From Anagrus nilaparvatae (lineage: Eukaryota; Arthropoda; Insecta; Hymenoptera; Mymaridae): 64,000 nucleotides of DNA. The notes below the pieces were generated by a model. The model searched no databases, was not told where the DNA came from, and worked only from the letters and a program-made list of their open reading frames with translations. Positions 11,613 through 21,922 of the stretch are shown here, one piece after another (the stretch's first letter is position 1; the number at the start of each line of letters is the position of its first letter). The position numbers and the translations under genes are program-made. The DNA lies in NCBI GenBank assembly GCA_022575985.1, contig JAKSXM010000137.1, positions 11,178,001 to 11,242,000 on the forward strand, written 5' to 3'.

Positions 11613-12648
11613 TTGGCCCAAAAGGACCACTTTGGCCCAATAGGTTCACTTTGGCCCAAAAGGACCATTTTGGCCCAAAAGGACCACTGTGGCCCAAAAG
11701 GACCAGATTGGCCCAAAAGGACCACATTGGCCGAAAAGGTCCATTTTGGCCCAAAAGGACCACATTGGCCCAAAAGGTCCACATTGGCCCAAAAGGACCA
11801 CATTGGCCCAAAAGGACCACATTGGCCCAAAAGGACCACATTGGCCCAAAAGGTCCATTTTGGACCAAAAGGACCACATTGGCCCAAAAGGACCACATTG
11901 GCCCAAAAGGTCCATTTTGGCACAAAAGGTCCAATTTGGCCCAAAAGGTCCATTTAGTCACAAAAGTTCCATTTTGGAAGTTCCAAAAGGTCCATTGGCA
12001 CAAAAGGTCCATTTTGGCACAAAAGGTCCATTGGCACAAAAGGTCCATTGGCACAAAAGGTCCGTTTTGGCACAAAAGGTCCGTTTTGGCACAAAAGGTC
12101 CATTGGCACAAAAGGTCCATTGGCACAAAAGGTCCATTTTGGCACAAAAGGTCCATTGGCACAAAAGGTCCATTTTGGCACAAAAGGTCCATTGGCACAA
12201 AAGGTCCATTGGCACAAAAGGTCCATTTTTGAACAAAAGGTCCATTGGCACAAAAGGTCCATTGGCACAAAAGGTCCATTGGCACAAAAGGTCCATTTTG
12301 GCACAAAAGGTCCATTGGCACAAAAGGTCCATTGGCACAAAAGGTCCATTTTGGCACAAAAGGTCCATTGGCACAAAAGGTCCATTGGCACAAAAGGTCC
12401 ATTTTTGAACAAAAGGTCCATTGGCACAAAAGGTCCATTGGCACAAAAGGTCCATTGGCACAAAAGGTCCATTGGCACAAAAGGTCCATTGGCACAAAAG
12501 GTCCGTTTTGGCACAAAAGGTCCATTGGCACAAAAGGTCCATTTTGGCACAAAAGGTCCATTGGCACAAAAGGTCCATTTTGGCACAAAAGGTCCATTTT
12601 GGCACAAAAGGTCCATTTTGGCACAAAAGGTCCATTGGCACAAAGGGC
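11613..12648. repeat. Minisatellite of 17- and 19-bp units
   Basis: About 55 tandem units. In 11613-11950 the unit is mainly the 19-mer ggcccaaaaggaccacatt. From about 11998 onward it switches to ggcacaaaaggtccatt (17 bp) interspersed with a TT-extended 19-bp form. A few units carry point variants (gtccgtt, 'ttttgaaca'). Because the units contain no stop in most frames, long frames appear on both strands; they shift frame at every unit and are rejected as genes. Confidence 0.95.
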
Positions 12649-12651
12649 TCA

Positions 12652-12689
12652 TGCGACAGCGGCGGCAGCGGCGGCAGCGGCGGCGGCGG
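12652..12689. repeat. CGG/CAG-type trinucleotide tract, short allele
   Basis: 'gcgacagcggcggcagcggc' and following triplets: pure GC-rich triplet DNA inside an AT-rich genome, next to the 5' end of Helitron copy 1. The same tract in copy 2 (13945-14010) is about 28 bp longer. Confidence 0.9.
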
Positions 12690-13094
12690 TTATAACTTTA
12701 TAATATATAGAGATATATATATATATTAACGCGCGCCAACCCCCGCAGAGTGATTGAAGTATTGCGATAGTATATTTTTATAATCACTTGTAAGGCGTAC
12801 CACAGTGTAGTAAAAAAAAAAAGTGGCCAAAAATCGGCTTCAAAAATCGGTATTAAAGTATGCACATAAATGATAAATAAACCTAAAAAAAGTGTATTAG
12901 TATAATTTTAGATGGTTGTATGTAGTATAAAGAGGTGTTAGTCAACATTTTCAATTTAGTCAAAAAATGAAAAATTTGATTTTTCTATTTTTACTTATAT
13001 TTAAAACTTAAACAAAGTATAAAAAATATAGATTATACAAAAATATAAAAAAAACAACTTTATAATAATTGGTTAAATATAGAAAAAACCGCAT

Positions 13095-13938
13095 TGGCCC
13101 AAAAGGACCACATTGGCCCAAAAGGACCACTTTGGCCCAATAGGTTCACTTTGGCCCAAAAGGATCACTGTGGCCCAAAAGGACCAGATTGGCCCAAAAG
13201 GACCACATTGGCCGAAAAGGTCCATTTTGGCCAAAAAGGACCACATTGGCCCAAAAGGTCCATTTTGGCCTAAAAGGACCACATTGGCCCAAAAGGACCA
13301 CATTGGCCCAAAAGGTCCATTGGCACAAAAGGTCCATTGGCACAAAAGGTCCATTTTGGCACAAAAGGTCCATTTTGGCACAAAAGGTCCATTGGCACAA
13401 AAGGTCCATTTTGGCACAAAAGGTCCGTTTTGGCACAAAAGGTCCATTGGCACAAAAGGTCCATTGGCACAAAAGGTCCATTTTGGCACAAAAGGTCCAT
13501 TGGCACAAAAGGTCCATTTTGGCACAAAAGGTCCATTGGCACAAAAGGTCCATTGGCACAAAAGGTCCATTTTGGCACAAAAGGTCCATTGGCACAAAAG
13601 GTCCGTTTTGGCACAAAAGGTCCATTGGCACAAAAGGTCCATTGGCACAAAAGGTCCATTGGCACAAAAGGTCCATTTTGGCACAAAAGGTCCATTGGCA
13701 CAAAAGGTCCATTGGCACAAAAGGTCCATTGGCACAAAAGGTCCATTTTGGCACAAAAGGTCCATTGGCACAAAAGGTCCATTTTGGCACAAAAGGTCCA
13801 TTTTGGCACAAAAGGTCCATTGGCACAAAAGGTCCATTTTGGCACAAAAGGTCCATTTTGGCACAAAAGGTCCATTTTGGCACAAAAGGTCCATTGGCAC
13901 AAAAGGTCCATTTTGGCACAAAAGGTCCATTGGCACAA
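13095..13938. repeat. Minisatellite of 17- and 19-bp units, second array
   Basis: About 45 units of the same two types as 11613-12648, in a different order and with fewer 19-bp 'ggcccaaaaggaccacatt' units (13095-13315). The order of long and short units differs from array 1, so the arrays have changed since duplication. Confidence 0.95.
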
Positions 13939-13944
13939 AGGGCT

Positions 13945-14010
13945 CATGCGACAGCGGCGGCAGCGGCGGCAGCGGCGGCAGCGGCGGCAGCGGCGGCAGC
14001 GGCGGCGGCG
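13945..14010. repeat. CGG/CAG-type trinucleotide tract, long allele
   Basis: About 66 bp of cggcggcag repeats, compared with about 38 bp in copy 1. Repeat-number change between otherwise similar copies is visible directly. Confidence 0.9.
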
Positions 14011-14039
14011 GTTATAACTTTATAATATATAGAGATAAT

Positions 14040-15280
14040 TTATTACACTTTGCAAGTGATTTATATGTATTTTAAAAATTCATAAATAAATTTATATTTT
14101 TAATGTTTTATATTTTATGTATTACCATTTTTCTGATTTTTTAAAAATATTCTACTGTTTTTGGATATAAGAAAATATTTTTTTTTTAAAAGTTTTTAAA
14201 AGATTTTATTAAACTTTTGGAACTGAATTTTTTACAATAATAATATTTGGAAAAAAGGCTCCTAATAGTCCAAATTGTTACATTAACTTTTCAAATTTTA
14301 AGTATATCTGAAAATACACAGGAGACCCCTGAAAATGTTAAAATACCAATTTTTTTCACTTGAAAATAAAATTGAATCTTTTATCTACGTTACTTTATTA
14401 CAGCATAAAAAAATTATAATTATATATTTTGCTTCTCTTTAATTAATAATTATAAAGAAAATAATATTATTGCTACAAAAGTTTACAAACTTCATATTAT
14501 TTTTCGAGTGTTGCGTACATCTATAAGGAAAATAAAAGAACAAACTATTATTTAAGGCTATAGTTTAGAGAAATCGGCTTTATAATATTCTATTTGTTAG
14601 GGATTCACCAAGATTTTTTTAAAAACTATTAGCAGTCTCATTGAAAAATTTTACATAAAATATTAAAAATAAATAAAGCCTTCTGATCAAATACTCAAAG
14701 AATCGTTACTCTCGTAACTCCAAATATTTATCATTATTTCTAATGTATATTTAAAGAAAATCATTAAATAACAAAAGTAAATTATATAAATATGTTTTAA
14801 AAATATATGTAAAAAGAATGATAATAATGATAATAATTGCTATAATATTCTTCAACTCAATTAACTTTTATTATATTTATTTTTTATTTTCCTTTCTATA
14901 CTAACAAAAATCTACTTATATTTAGGGAACAAAAGTTTTACTTTTAGAATAATAATAAGAAAATTCAAGCTCCGTTAACATAAATTAATTGCATTAGCTT
15001 TTTTTCAAAAACTGTCACAAACCAACAATATATATTATATATATATATATTTTTTTATTTATCCTTTTGTTTATTTTATACCCTGCTTTATATTTACTTT
15101 TTCTTTTTCTAGCCTAGAATTAACGGTATAGGTAAGCACCTTTATCTAATGAGTTTATACAGAGCTATAACTCTACTTAATTATTTATATAAATATTAGT
15201 CTGGCATTTATTTTAAAAAGATGCTTTGATTTTCTATTACCGGCTAAAATTAGTTGCCAATTAACAGAAAGATAACAGTT
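14040..15280. other. AT-rich sequence without recognisable gene
   Basis: A/T tracts and short simple repeats such as ATGATA near 14820 and TA near 15035. No gene, RNA or element ends seen. Confidence 0.45.
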
Positions 15281-15367
15281 GGTCCTATAGGCCCAATTTG
15301 GCTTTTTTTAAAGCTCAAAATGAACAAAATATTTTTTTTACATGATATTTTTTATAGGTCCTACCAT

Positions 15368-15545
15368 TTTTATTCTAATTTTGTTGTTGTGGAAGACTGC
15401 TTGTGATTATTTAAGATTTTTGATCCTACAGAACTATTTTGCATCTACTGTTAGCATTATCCAGAAACAACGGCTCGAAGAGGCCGTCTTCCCACTAGCA
15501 GTCTTTCACTAGCAGTCTTCCACAAAAGCAAATTAGAATAAAATT
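15368..15545. mobile_element. Inverted-repeat (foldback) remnant
   Basis: 'ttttattctaattttg' plus 'ttgtggaagactgct' at 15368-15408 is mirrored by 'agcagtcttccacaa' plus 'caaattagaataaaa' at 15512-15543. Weaker mirror matches ('caatttggctt' near 15296 and 'aagccaaatt' near 15633) suggest an original element of about 15280-15750. A short open frame at 15495-15746 lies within it and is not taken as a gene. Confidence 0.5.
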
Positions 15546-15759
15546 CGCAGTCACCACCAAAAACATCTTTTTTTCATTTAGAGCCGTATAAAAGCAAATT
15601 TGGGTATAAAATAGGCCTTTTTTTAAGCCAAATTCGTATCTGGATGTATAATTTGCTGTAGAATGCGAATTAAAAAAAAAAGTATATTTTCTATTTAATA
15701 TTTCTAAGTTGGGTCCTTCTGGGCCCGTTGCAGTCCTAAGACCCAAATCTAATGCCCTC

Positions 15760-16980
15760 CTCTAAACCTATCAACTTTTATATGAAACATTTTTCGTTAT
15801 TTGGCTTTCTATTCATGATATTTGAAGGTAGCGTTTAAAACGATTCACCCTGTGTCCCTGTATTACTATTATATACATGGTGGCCTAATTAAATATCGTT
15901 AAATTAACTTTTTACAAATTTTAGAAATTGAATAGCTTTTAACTACTGACACATAGTATTAATTAAAATTTTTTTATTATATGATCATGCAAAAAAAATT
16001 AAAAAACGGGGATACAAATTTTTTCTGCAGTGTGAAATTCAGCAAAGCAAATACAATAAATGACCCGAAGTGCCCGTATCTTTACATTGTATAGTAACCA
16101 AAGGAAAAAACTGTCAATGAAATTAAAAAAGTATAAATTACAGCTTTCATTTATAGTATTGGAATTTTTGTTCATAAACCTTTTACTCAACAAAATTACA
16201 GTTTAAAAAAAAATCAGCTTTTTAATTACTTTTTTAAAAAAAATTATAATGATCCTTATTAAATTTTTAAGTTTTAAAATGATTTAGATAATCGGTAATT
16301 TTTTTAACTCTTAAATAAATTTCACATTGGCTAAAAAATTAATTAACTTTAAATTAAAAATATAAAATAAACTTTAAAATGCCATTAATAATATTTAAAA
16401 ATAATTCAGTATTTTTCATGAAAACAAATGCAATTTTTATATTTAAATTATTTCAAATAAAATTTGTTTTTCATTAAATAACTTTTCTTTGTTACTATTT
16501 TCTTATTATATTTTTTTTCATTATGATATTCAAGCAAATTTAAAGTTATTATTTAATTTTTTTTTTTTTTTTTGTAGCCGTAAGCTACTTTTTTTTTTTT
16601 GCTTTGCACATAAACTTTAACGGGTATATAACTAATGCATATAGTTAAGTTGAAAGGAAAATTCAATATTAAAAATGAAATTCCAAAGAGTTAATTATAA
16701 TAAAATTACAAGCTACCCAACGTTGTGATACGTTTTAATTATAATTTTTTTTCAATATAGCTAGTAACGATCCAGTTAATTTTTCAGATAAAATAAAATG
16801 TTAAAGACTGTAATTTTTTTTCTTGTCTTTTTGCAAATACAACTTCATTGTATTAAATTAAAAAATGTATATCCAAAAAATATGTAATTTATATACTACC
16901 GGGCAGTAATGGCTATATTCTCAAGGCTACTTTTGGATAAGTGCAGTGATTTGGCCCCCGGAATCAAACCTTATTTAAGT
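15760..16980. other. AT-rich sequence without recognisable gene
   Basis: No domain, RNA or element end seen. Long T tracts at 16556-16600. Confidence 0.4.
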
Positions 16981-17139
16981 ACAGTAAAACCTCGGTATAC
17001 GCGGTACTCTGGATACGCGGATTCGCAAATACGCGGTTTTGAAATTATATTTTTTACTTTTTTTTGGTAAAATTAGTTAAATCTTTTGGTTATGTGAATT
17101 TTTATATACATTTTTTATTTATTAGTTATATTTCTGCCG

Positions 17140-17595
17140 CCAAATACAACTTCTTTAATGCAGCCCATGGATCAGAGCGTTATTGCCACGTTTAAAGCTT
17201 ATTACTTAAGTCGCGTTATGAATGAAATGTTGAAAGCTTCAAATCATAGGTGCCAAAACCTATCATCTTTATTTAAAGTAAAAACGTTTTGGAAAAATTT
17301 TAGTATTTTGGACTCCATTGGTATAGTTGGGGAATCATGAAGTGAAATGAAAAGCTCAATATTGAATAATTCCTTGTCAAAATTACTCCCTGAAGCCGTA
17401 ATTCATTACATAAATGAGCCCACTTATGAAGATTGTGTGAAAAATCTGCTACACATAACTAGGGAAATTGAAAATGAGAGCTTTGACAACATGAGCGAAT
17501 TAGATACTAACGAAATTACACGGCCAACGACTGGTTTAACAGCATATAAAATTCACCAAATTTTGAGTAAGCCACAATATAACGACGATGAATAA
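17140..17595 (+). pseudogene. Tigger/pogo transposase, C-terminal fragment
   Basis: The frame at 17158-17337 begins MQPMDQSVIATFKAYYLS. This matches the conserved 'LQPMDQGVIxxFKxxY' stretch that follows the catalytic core of DDE superendonuclease (Tigger/pogo) proteins. After a single stop (17338) the same frame continues at 17347-17592 with 'LLPEAVIHYINEPTYEDCV', an acidic C-terminal region. The helix-turn-helix DNA-binding domains and most of the DDE core are absent. It is a dead remnant inside the TIR-bounded element. Confidence 0.85.
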
Positions 17596-17896
17596 AATGT
17601 AGAAGAAGAACCAACCTTAAAGTTATCCACAATTTGATGGATCGTGAATTCTCTCGAAGGTTGAATTGAAACAGCTATCAATTGTGATCATATTACGACC
17701 AGAAGTCTTTGTTTTAAACATGATTGTGATATGGTTGTTAAATCCTATGAAGAACTATAGCGAGACATGGTTCGTCGATAAAGACAAAAAACTGTTGATG
17801 AATATTTTTAAAAAATATAAGTTGCAAAATTTTATTTTTTTTTGAATTTTTGTGCGGGTTGGAACGTAACCCCCCATTTCCCATAAGAACTAATAC

Positions 17897-18181
17897 TTCA
17901 GTAGGGAACATGTAAAACCCACCGGTGGAGGCGCCATTAAATTCTACTTGACTACCGTGGTTTCAGTAAAATATTACATATTTTTTGCAAAATTATTCTA
18001 TTTTGATAACAGAAATGATGGCATATATTATTGTATATATTATATGCCATCATTGCTATTATAAAAACAGAATAATTTTGCAAAAAATATGTAATATTTT
18101 ACTGAAACCGCGGTAGTCAAGCTCGAGTCGGCCGATTTAAATGGCGCCACCACCGGTGGGTTTTACATGTTCCCTTCAGTA
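17897..18181. mobile_element. Palindromic MITE nested in the Tigger element, with target duplication
   Basis: Element 17904-18174 has perfect ends GGGAACATGTAAAACCCACC / mirrored at 18155-18174. It is flanked by direct copies of TTCAGTA (17897-17903 and 18175-18181), extendable to 8 bp (CTTCAGTA) if the last C is counted in the duplication. The arms include 'aatattacatattttttgca' in both orientations around a 'atgatggcatat' centre. The 7-8 bp duplication suggests a hAT-like mobiliser, which is an inference. Confidence 0.9.
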
Positions 18182-18249
18182 TACGTGAATTCGATATGCG
18201 CGGTACTTTTGTGGAACGTATTAACCGCGTATTCCAGGGTTTTACTGTA

Positions 18250-18550
18250 GTAGAATCCGAACAGCTATCAAAAAACTCACTGATTCCCGTTGGAATTAGA
18301 CTTCTGAGCCACGATAATTCCCCGGAAACCTAAAAAAATTGTTTTTTTGGGATTTTTTAGATTTTCTTTAATTTCTGCGACTTGCTCATAGGCTGGAAAA
18401 CTTAACATTTTCTTAACTTAACTTAACATTGTCAAGTATAAAACTTGTTTACCCTATTTTATTTATTTATGTATATGTAAGATATATAATTATAAAACAA
18501 TATACTTTTTTTTGCAATAATTTTACTTGTATATTATTAATTTTATGTAT
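18250..18550. other. AT-rich spacer
   Basis: Nothing recognisable beyond the Tigger right end. Confidence 0.4.
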
Positions 18551-18551
18551 A

Positions 18552-18785
18552 TTAATATTTAATTGAATTTATAAAAATCAATAAAGCACATAATATAAGC
18601 AATAAAAAAGGTCTTGACCTTATTAAATATTTTAATGTACATATTATAAAAAAAAGCCTATATGTTTGCTGGTTTTGAATATGTTTGATACTTATTTTTA
18701 AACACACTTTTAATAAAGTATATTTTAAAATTAACCCTACTGCGGCCAAAGCAAAAACTACACTGGTTATGAGTTGAAAATCCAT
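18552..18785 (-). CDS. Hypothetical small membrane protein (doubtful)
   Basis: A 77-residue minus-strand frame with two hydrophobic stretches (about residues 4-25 and 55-75) and a basic middle. It is not recognised. Its start lies in a 20-bp inverted repeat (18784-18803, mirrored at 19717-19738) that surrounds the foldback element at 18926-19713, so it may belong to repeat DNA. AT-rich sequence readily yields hydrophobic frames of this length. Chance ORF is the leading alternative. Confidence 0.15.
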   Translation of the reverse strand: MDFQLITSVVFALAAVGLILKYTLLKVCLKISIKHIQNQQTYRLFFIICTLKYLIRSRPFLLLILCALLIFINSIKY

Positions 18786-18925
18786 TTTAAATAGGACATT
18801 GGATTAAAAAGAGCATTAATAATTATTGAAAAAATTACCATATTATGGCAAGAATTTGAAGTTTACCAACATTTTGGCCTAAATATGGTAAAAAATTTTT
18901 ATAGGCTAATTTCCTTTTTTCTTAT

Positions 18926-19713
18926 AGTCAAAATACGGATTTGGTTTTATTTTCACTGGCGAACACGAGATTCACTCTATCACGGGTTTTTTGGGTCGCT
19001 GATCAAGAATTTCGACTTTTTTTCATAAATAATCAATATTTCACCCTTAAAATAGCTAAAACTACCCCTAAAAGGAGTGTCTTTGCTGTTTTGGCACTTT
19101 AAGAATCCAGGATTTGCCCATATAGGTTTTTTGGGTCACTAATCAAGATATTCGACCTATTTTTCATAAATAATTAAAATTTTACCCCTAAATTAGCTAA
19201 AACTACTCCCGAAAAGGGGGTGTTTTTGATATTTTCGTAATTTTAGCATCCAGCATATGCCCAAATAGGTTTTTTGGGTCGCTAATCAAGAATTTCGACT
19301 TCTTTTTCTTAAATAATTAATATTTCACCACATAAAAGGAGTCCAAATTCTTGAATAGCGACCCACAAATCTATATGGGCATATCCTGGACGCTCAAAGT
19401 GCGAAAATAACAAAAACACCCCTTTAAGGGGTAGTTTTAGTTATTTTAAGGTGAAATATTGATTATTTATGATAAAGAAGTCGAAATTCTTGATCAGCGA
19501 CCCGTATGGTGCAAATCTAAGCGCTTAAAATGCGAATATGTAAAAAAACCCTTTTTGCGAGTAGTTCTTGCAAATTTAAGGGTGAAGAGTCCATTTCTTT
19601 ACGAAATGACCCCGATTTTCGTGTTCAGCGACTCAAAAAATCTATAGCAGAGAAAATCTCGTGTTCGCCAGTCAAAATGCAACCCCCCCCCCCACCCCCG
19701 TAATGACTGGAGT
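18926..19713. mobile_element. Repeat-armed foldback element, copy 2
   Basis: The right end is TGACTGGAGT preceded by a C-run (19683-19699); the left end begins AGTCAAAATACGG, with the first bases of the terminus lost. Left-arm units start near 18990, 19133 and 19277; inverted right-arm units near 19354, 19496 and 19630. The unit length is about 142 bp. Each unit has 'gggtcgctgatcaagaattt', 'tttcataaataatt' and an 'accccnnaaaaggggtg' mini-hairpin. An outer 20-bp inverted repeat (18784-18803 and 19717-19738) surrounds it. Non-coding. Confidence 0.85.
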
Positions 19714-19744
19714 ATTTGTCCAATGTCCTAACTAAAATGGGCTT

Positions 19745-20566
19745 TACTTATAGCCTGCGTAGTTTATGCTTCGGCCTCAAAAGGTTAATATTTTAAAGGA
19801 GAATGGTCCATAAAAAAGAAAGCTCAAAATCGCAATTTACCTTTTTTGACTTTCTGGTGAAAATTTTGATATTTTTATTTATACAAGTATTTTATACTTA
19901 TGCAAGTTTATTTAGAACTGAATTCACTAATTGAATGTAAAATAAAAATTACATTAAAAAATTTCTACAAAATTTATGACTTTGATTAATTATTATTTAA
20001 TTATTCTTTAATAAAGAAAATAGTTATCCTTTATAGAACAATATTTTATTTAATTAATAAAATTATAAAATAATTATAATGTAAAAAAAAAAATAATAAT
20101 ATTCTTGAAAATTACTTACTAAAATTAATTTTATGATAGATCTATTATAAATAGCATTAAAAAGAAATTATAAAAATTTGTCTATCATCAAAGTTTTCTA
20201 ATTAAATTAAATTAATGAAACTTATGTTCTTTATTAAAAAAATATAGAATTAGGTATTTTAAAAAAATTAAAATTTCTTAATAAAATAACAATAACATCT
20301 GCTTTATAAAAGTTATTATTGTGCAGTATATTACTATTAGTTTCACCTTACTTTAGTAAAAAAATTTTCTCGTTCTATCAAAATTATAAAATTTCAAATT
20401 GATATAAAATGAAAAAAAAAATAAAGAAAATATTTCGCAACAAAAAAATAACGTTCAAATAATAATAAACTAAAATAAGATGATAAAAAAATAATACTTG
20501 ACAATCTGTTTAGATGAGCGAAAACGCAATATTTAATTTTCTTATATGTATACTATACATGTATAT
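19745..20566. other. AT-rich sequence without recognisable gene
   Basis: No gene or element recognised. Confidence 0.4.
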
Positions 20567-21254
20567 TAGAGTGGACCTAAAATTAGGGTTTTGAGAAAAA
20601 CTTTGCTCCCCGGGTTTTTTGTGAAGTTTTAGTCATAAAAAGTCCCCAGTTCCAAGGATTTTGATTTTGCTTTGCAAAAACACGTGCCTGTAAGCACCTC
20701 AATTTTCCCATTTAAATAACATGGGAATTTTGACTTTTCAGCTTTCTAATTTTTTAACGTGCTGAAAAAAATTTTTTTAAACACTATCAAACAGATAGAA
20801 AATGATGTTTAGACATATAAAAACTGATCCCCAAAATTATAGCAGTCCCAGAACACTTTGTTTTATCAAAATAAAATTTTTAAAAATCGCAATTATAAAT
20901 AAAAAACAATGTATTTTAAATGGGAAGATTGCGATTTTAAAAAATTTTGTTTTGATAAAACAAAGTGTTCTGGGACTGCTATAATTTTGGGGATCAGTTT
21001 TTATATGTCTAAACATCATTTTCTATCTGTTTGATAGTGTTTCAAAAATTTTTTTCAGCACGTTAAAAAATTAGAAAGCTGAAAAGTCAAAATTCCCATG
21101 TTATTTAAATGGGAAAATTGAGGTGCTTACAGGCACGTGTTTTTGCAAAGCAAAATCAAAATCCTTCGAACTGGGGACTTTTTATGACCAAAACTTCACA
21201 AAAAAACCCGGGGAGCAAAGTTTTTATCAAAACTCTAATTCTAGGTCCACTCTA
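20567..21254. mobile_element. Near-perfect 684-bp palindrome with TA duplication
   Basis: Element 20569-21252 begins GAGTGGACCTAAAATTAGGG and ends with its inverse, flanked by TA on both sides. The arms run about 320 bp to a short loop near 20890-20930. So close is the symmetry that the same 25-residue peptide start can be read from both strands, at 20802 (+) and 21019 (-). No transposase. A TA target points to Tc1/mariner-type mobilisation, an inference. Its right end abuts the Helitron 5' end. Confidence 0.9.
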
Positions 21255-21429
21255 ATGTATATTATAAAGATATAACCGCCTTAGAAACCTTATGCGCATC
21301 CTATCGGCCCAAAATAGTCCTTTTAGCACAAAATGGTCCTTTTATTCCAGAAAAGTCCGTTTCCCAAGCAATTTTTTTAGTACTTTGGCCTAAAATGGTT
21401 ACTTTGGCCATAGGATTCTTTTGTTCAAA

Positions 21430-21854
21430 CACTGTAAAAAGTAACTTTCTTAGATTTGCAAAAAAAAATAGAATATTTTCGAAAAATTAGTAAATTTTCA
21501 AAAAAATTTGTAAATATTCTTTAAAAATCGTAAATTAACTAAATTTAGTATATTATCGAAAAATTCGAGAATTCTCGACTTTTTTTGTGAATTTACGAAA
21601 AAAATTGTAAATTCACAACTATTTTTCGGAAATTACAACTATTTTTTGTAAATTTTCGAAAAAAAATGGTAAATTATCAATTTTTCTTGCGAATTCGCAA
21701 AAAAAGATCGAGAATACTTGAATTTTTTGTTAATATACTAAATTTAGTAAATTTACGATTTATTCAAATATTTACAAATTTTTTCGAAAATTTACTAATT
21801 TTTCGTAAATGTTCTAATTTTTTTGTTAATATAAGAAAGTTACTTTTTACAGTG
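21430..21854. mobile_element. Palindromic MITE, CACTGTAAAAAG family
   Basis: TIR CACTGTAAAAAGTAACTT and its inverse at the right end, 425 bp. The whole interior is a mirror image made of short self-complementary words (AAATTT, CGAGAATTCTCG-like). Inserted in the Helitron. Confidence 0.9.
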
Positions 21855-21922
21855 AAGGGTTCCTTATGGCTGGGCAGGTCCTTTAGGATTAGGAAATACC
21901 TTTTTTCCCGAAGGGATATTTA

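Larger units (their letters stand above)
11222..12713 (-). mobile_element. Non-autonomous Helitron with internal minisatellite, copy 1
   Basis: Read on the minus strand, the element begins TCTCTATATATTATAAAG (12713) and ends with a GC-rich hairpin GGGGGCGGAGCCCCC followed directly by CTAG (11222). A second GC hairpin lies just inside. The flanks are A at the 5' side and T at the 3' side. TC start, terminal hairpin plus CTRR end, and A/T insertion without target duplication are the defining Helitron features. There is no Rep/helicase ORF. The interior holds the minisatellite at 11613-12648 and a GGC-rich tract at 12652-12689. Multi-frame open reading through this region is a property of the stop-free repeat, not evidence of coding. 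Confidence 0.85.
12729..14035 (-). mobile_element. Non-autonomous Helitron with internal minisatellite, copy 2
   Basis: Head-to-tail repeat of copy 1. The 5' terminus (minus strand) is again TCTCTATATATTATAAAG, at 14035. The 3' side keeps the inner 'gcgcgccaacccccgcagag' segment (12731-12750) but has lost the terminal hairpin and CTAG. The unique part 12750-13090 is nearly identical to 11264-11610. Minisatellite units fill 13095-13938. Confidence 0.85.
16982..18247 (+). mobile_element. Internally deleted Tigger/pogo-like DNA transposon
   Basis: Terminal inverted repeats CAGTAAAACCTCGGTATACG (left) and 'ccgcgtattccagggttttactg' type (right), each flanked by TA. CAGTNAAACCTCNGTATACG-type ends with a TA target are typical of Tigger/pogo elements of the Tc1/mariner superfamily. 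The interior keeps only a C-terminal transposase fragment (17140-17595). The right half is interrupted by a 271-bp MITE at 17904-18174. Subtracting the MITE leaves about 1 kb, compared with roughly 2.5-3 kb for complete Tigger elements, so most of the transposase gene is gone. Confidence 0.9.

Noticed and set aside
11527..12729. Long open frames on both strands through the first minisatellite (up to 365 residues, rich in GPFVP, TFCA or KGPFW repeats)
   Set aside because: They arise because the 17/19-bp units contain no stop codon in most frames. Frames overlap on both strands, shift at every unit, and have no conserved domain.
11613..13938. CRISPR array
   Set aside because: Units are contiguous with no unique spacers, the context is eukaryotic, and no cas genes are present.
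13073..14075. Long open frames through the second minisatellite, including a poly-Ala or Gly-Ser tail
   Set aside because: Same cause; the tail is the translated CGG/CAG triplet tract.
20802..21019. Two 60-residue frames on opposite strands with the same start
   Set aside because: They are the two arms of one palindrome read from each strand.
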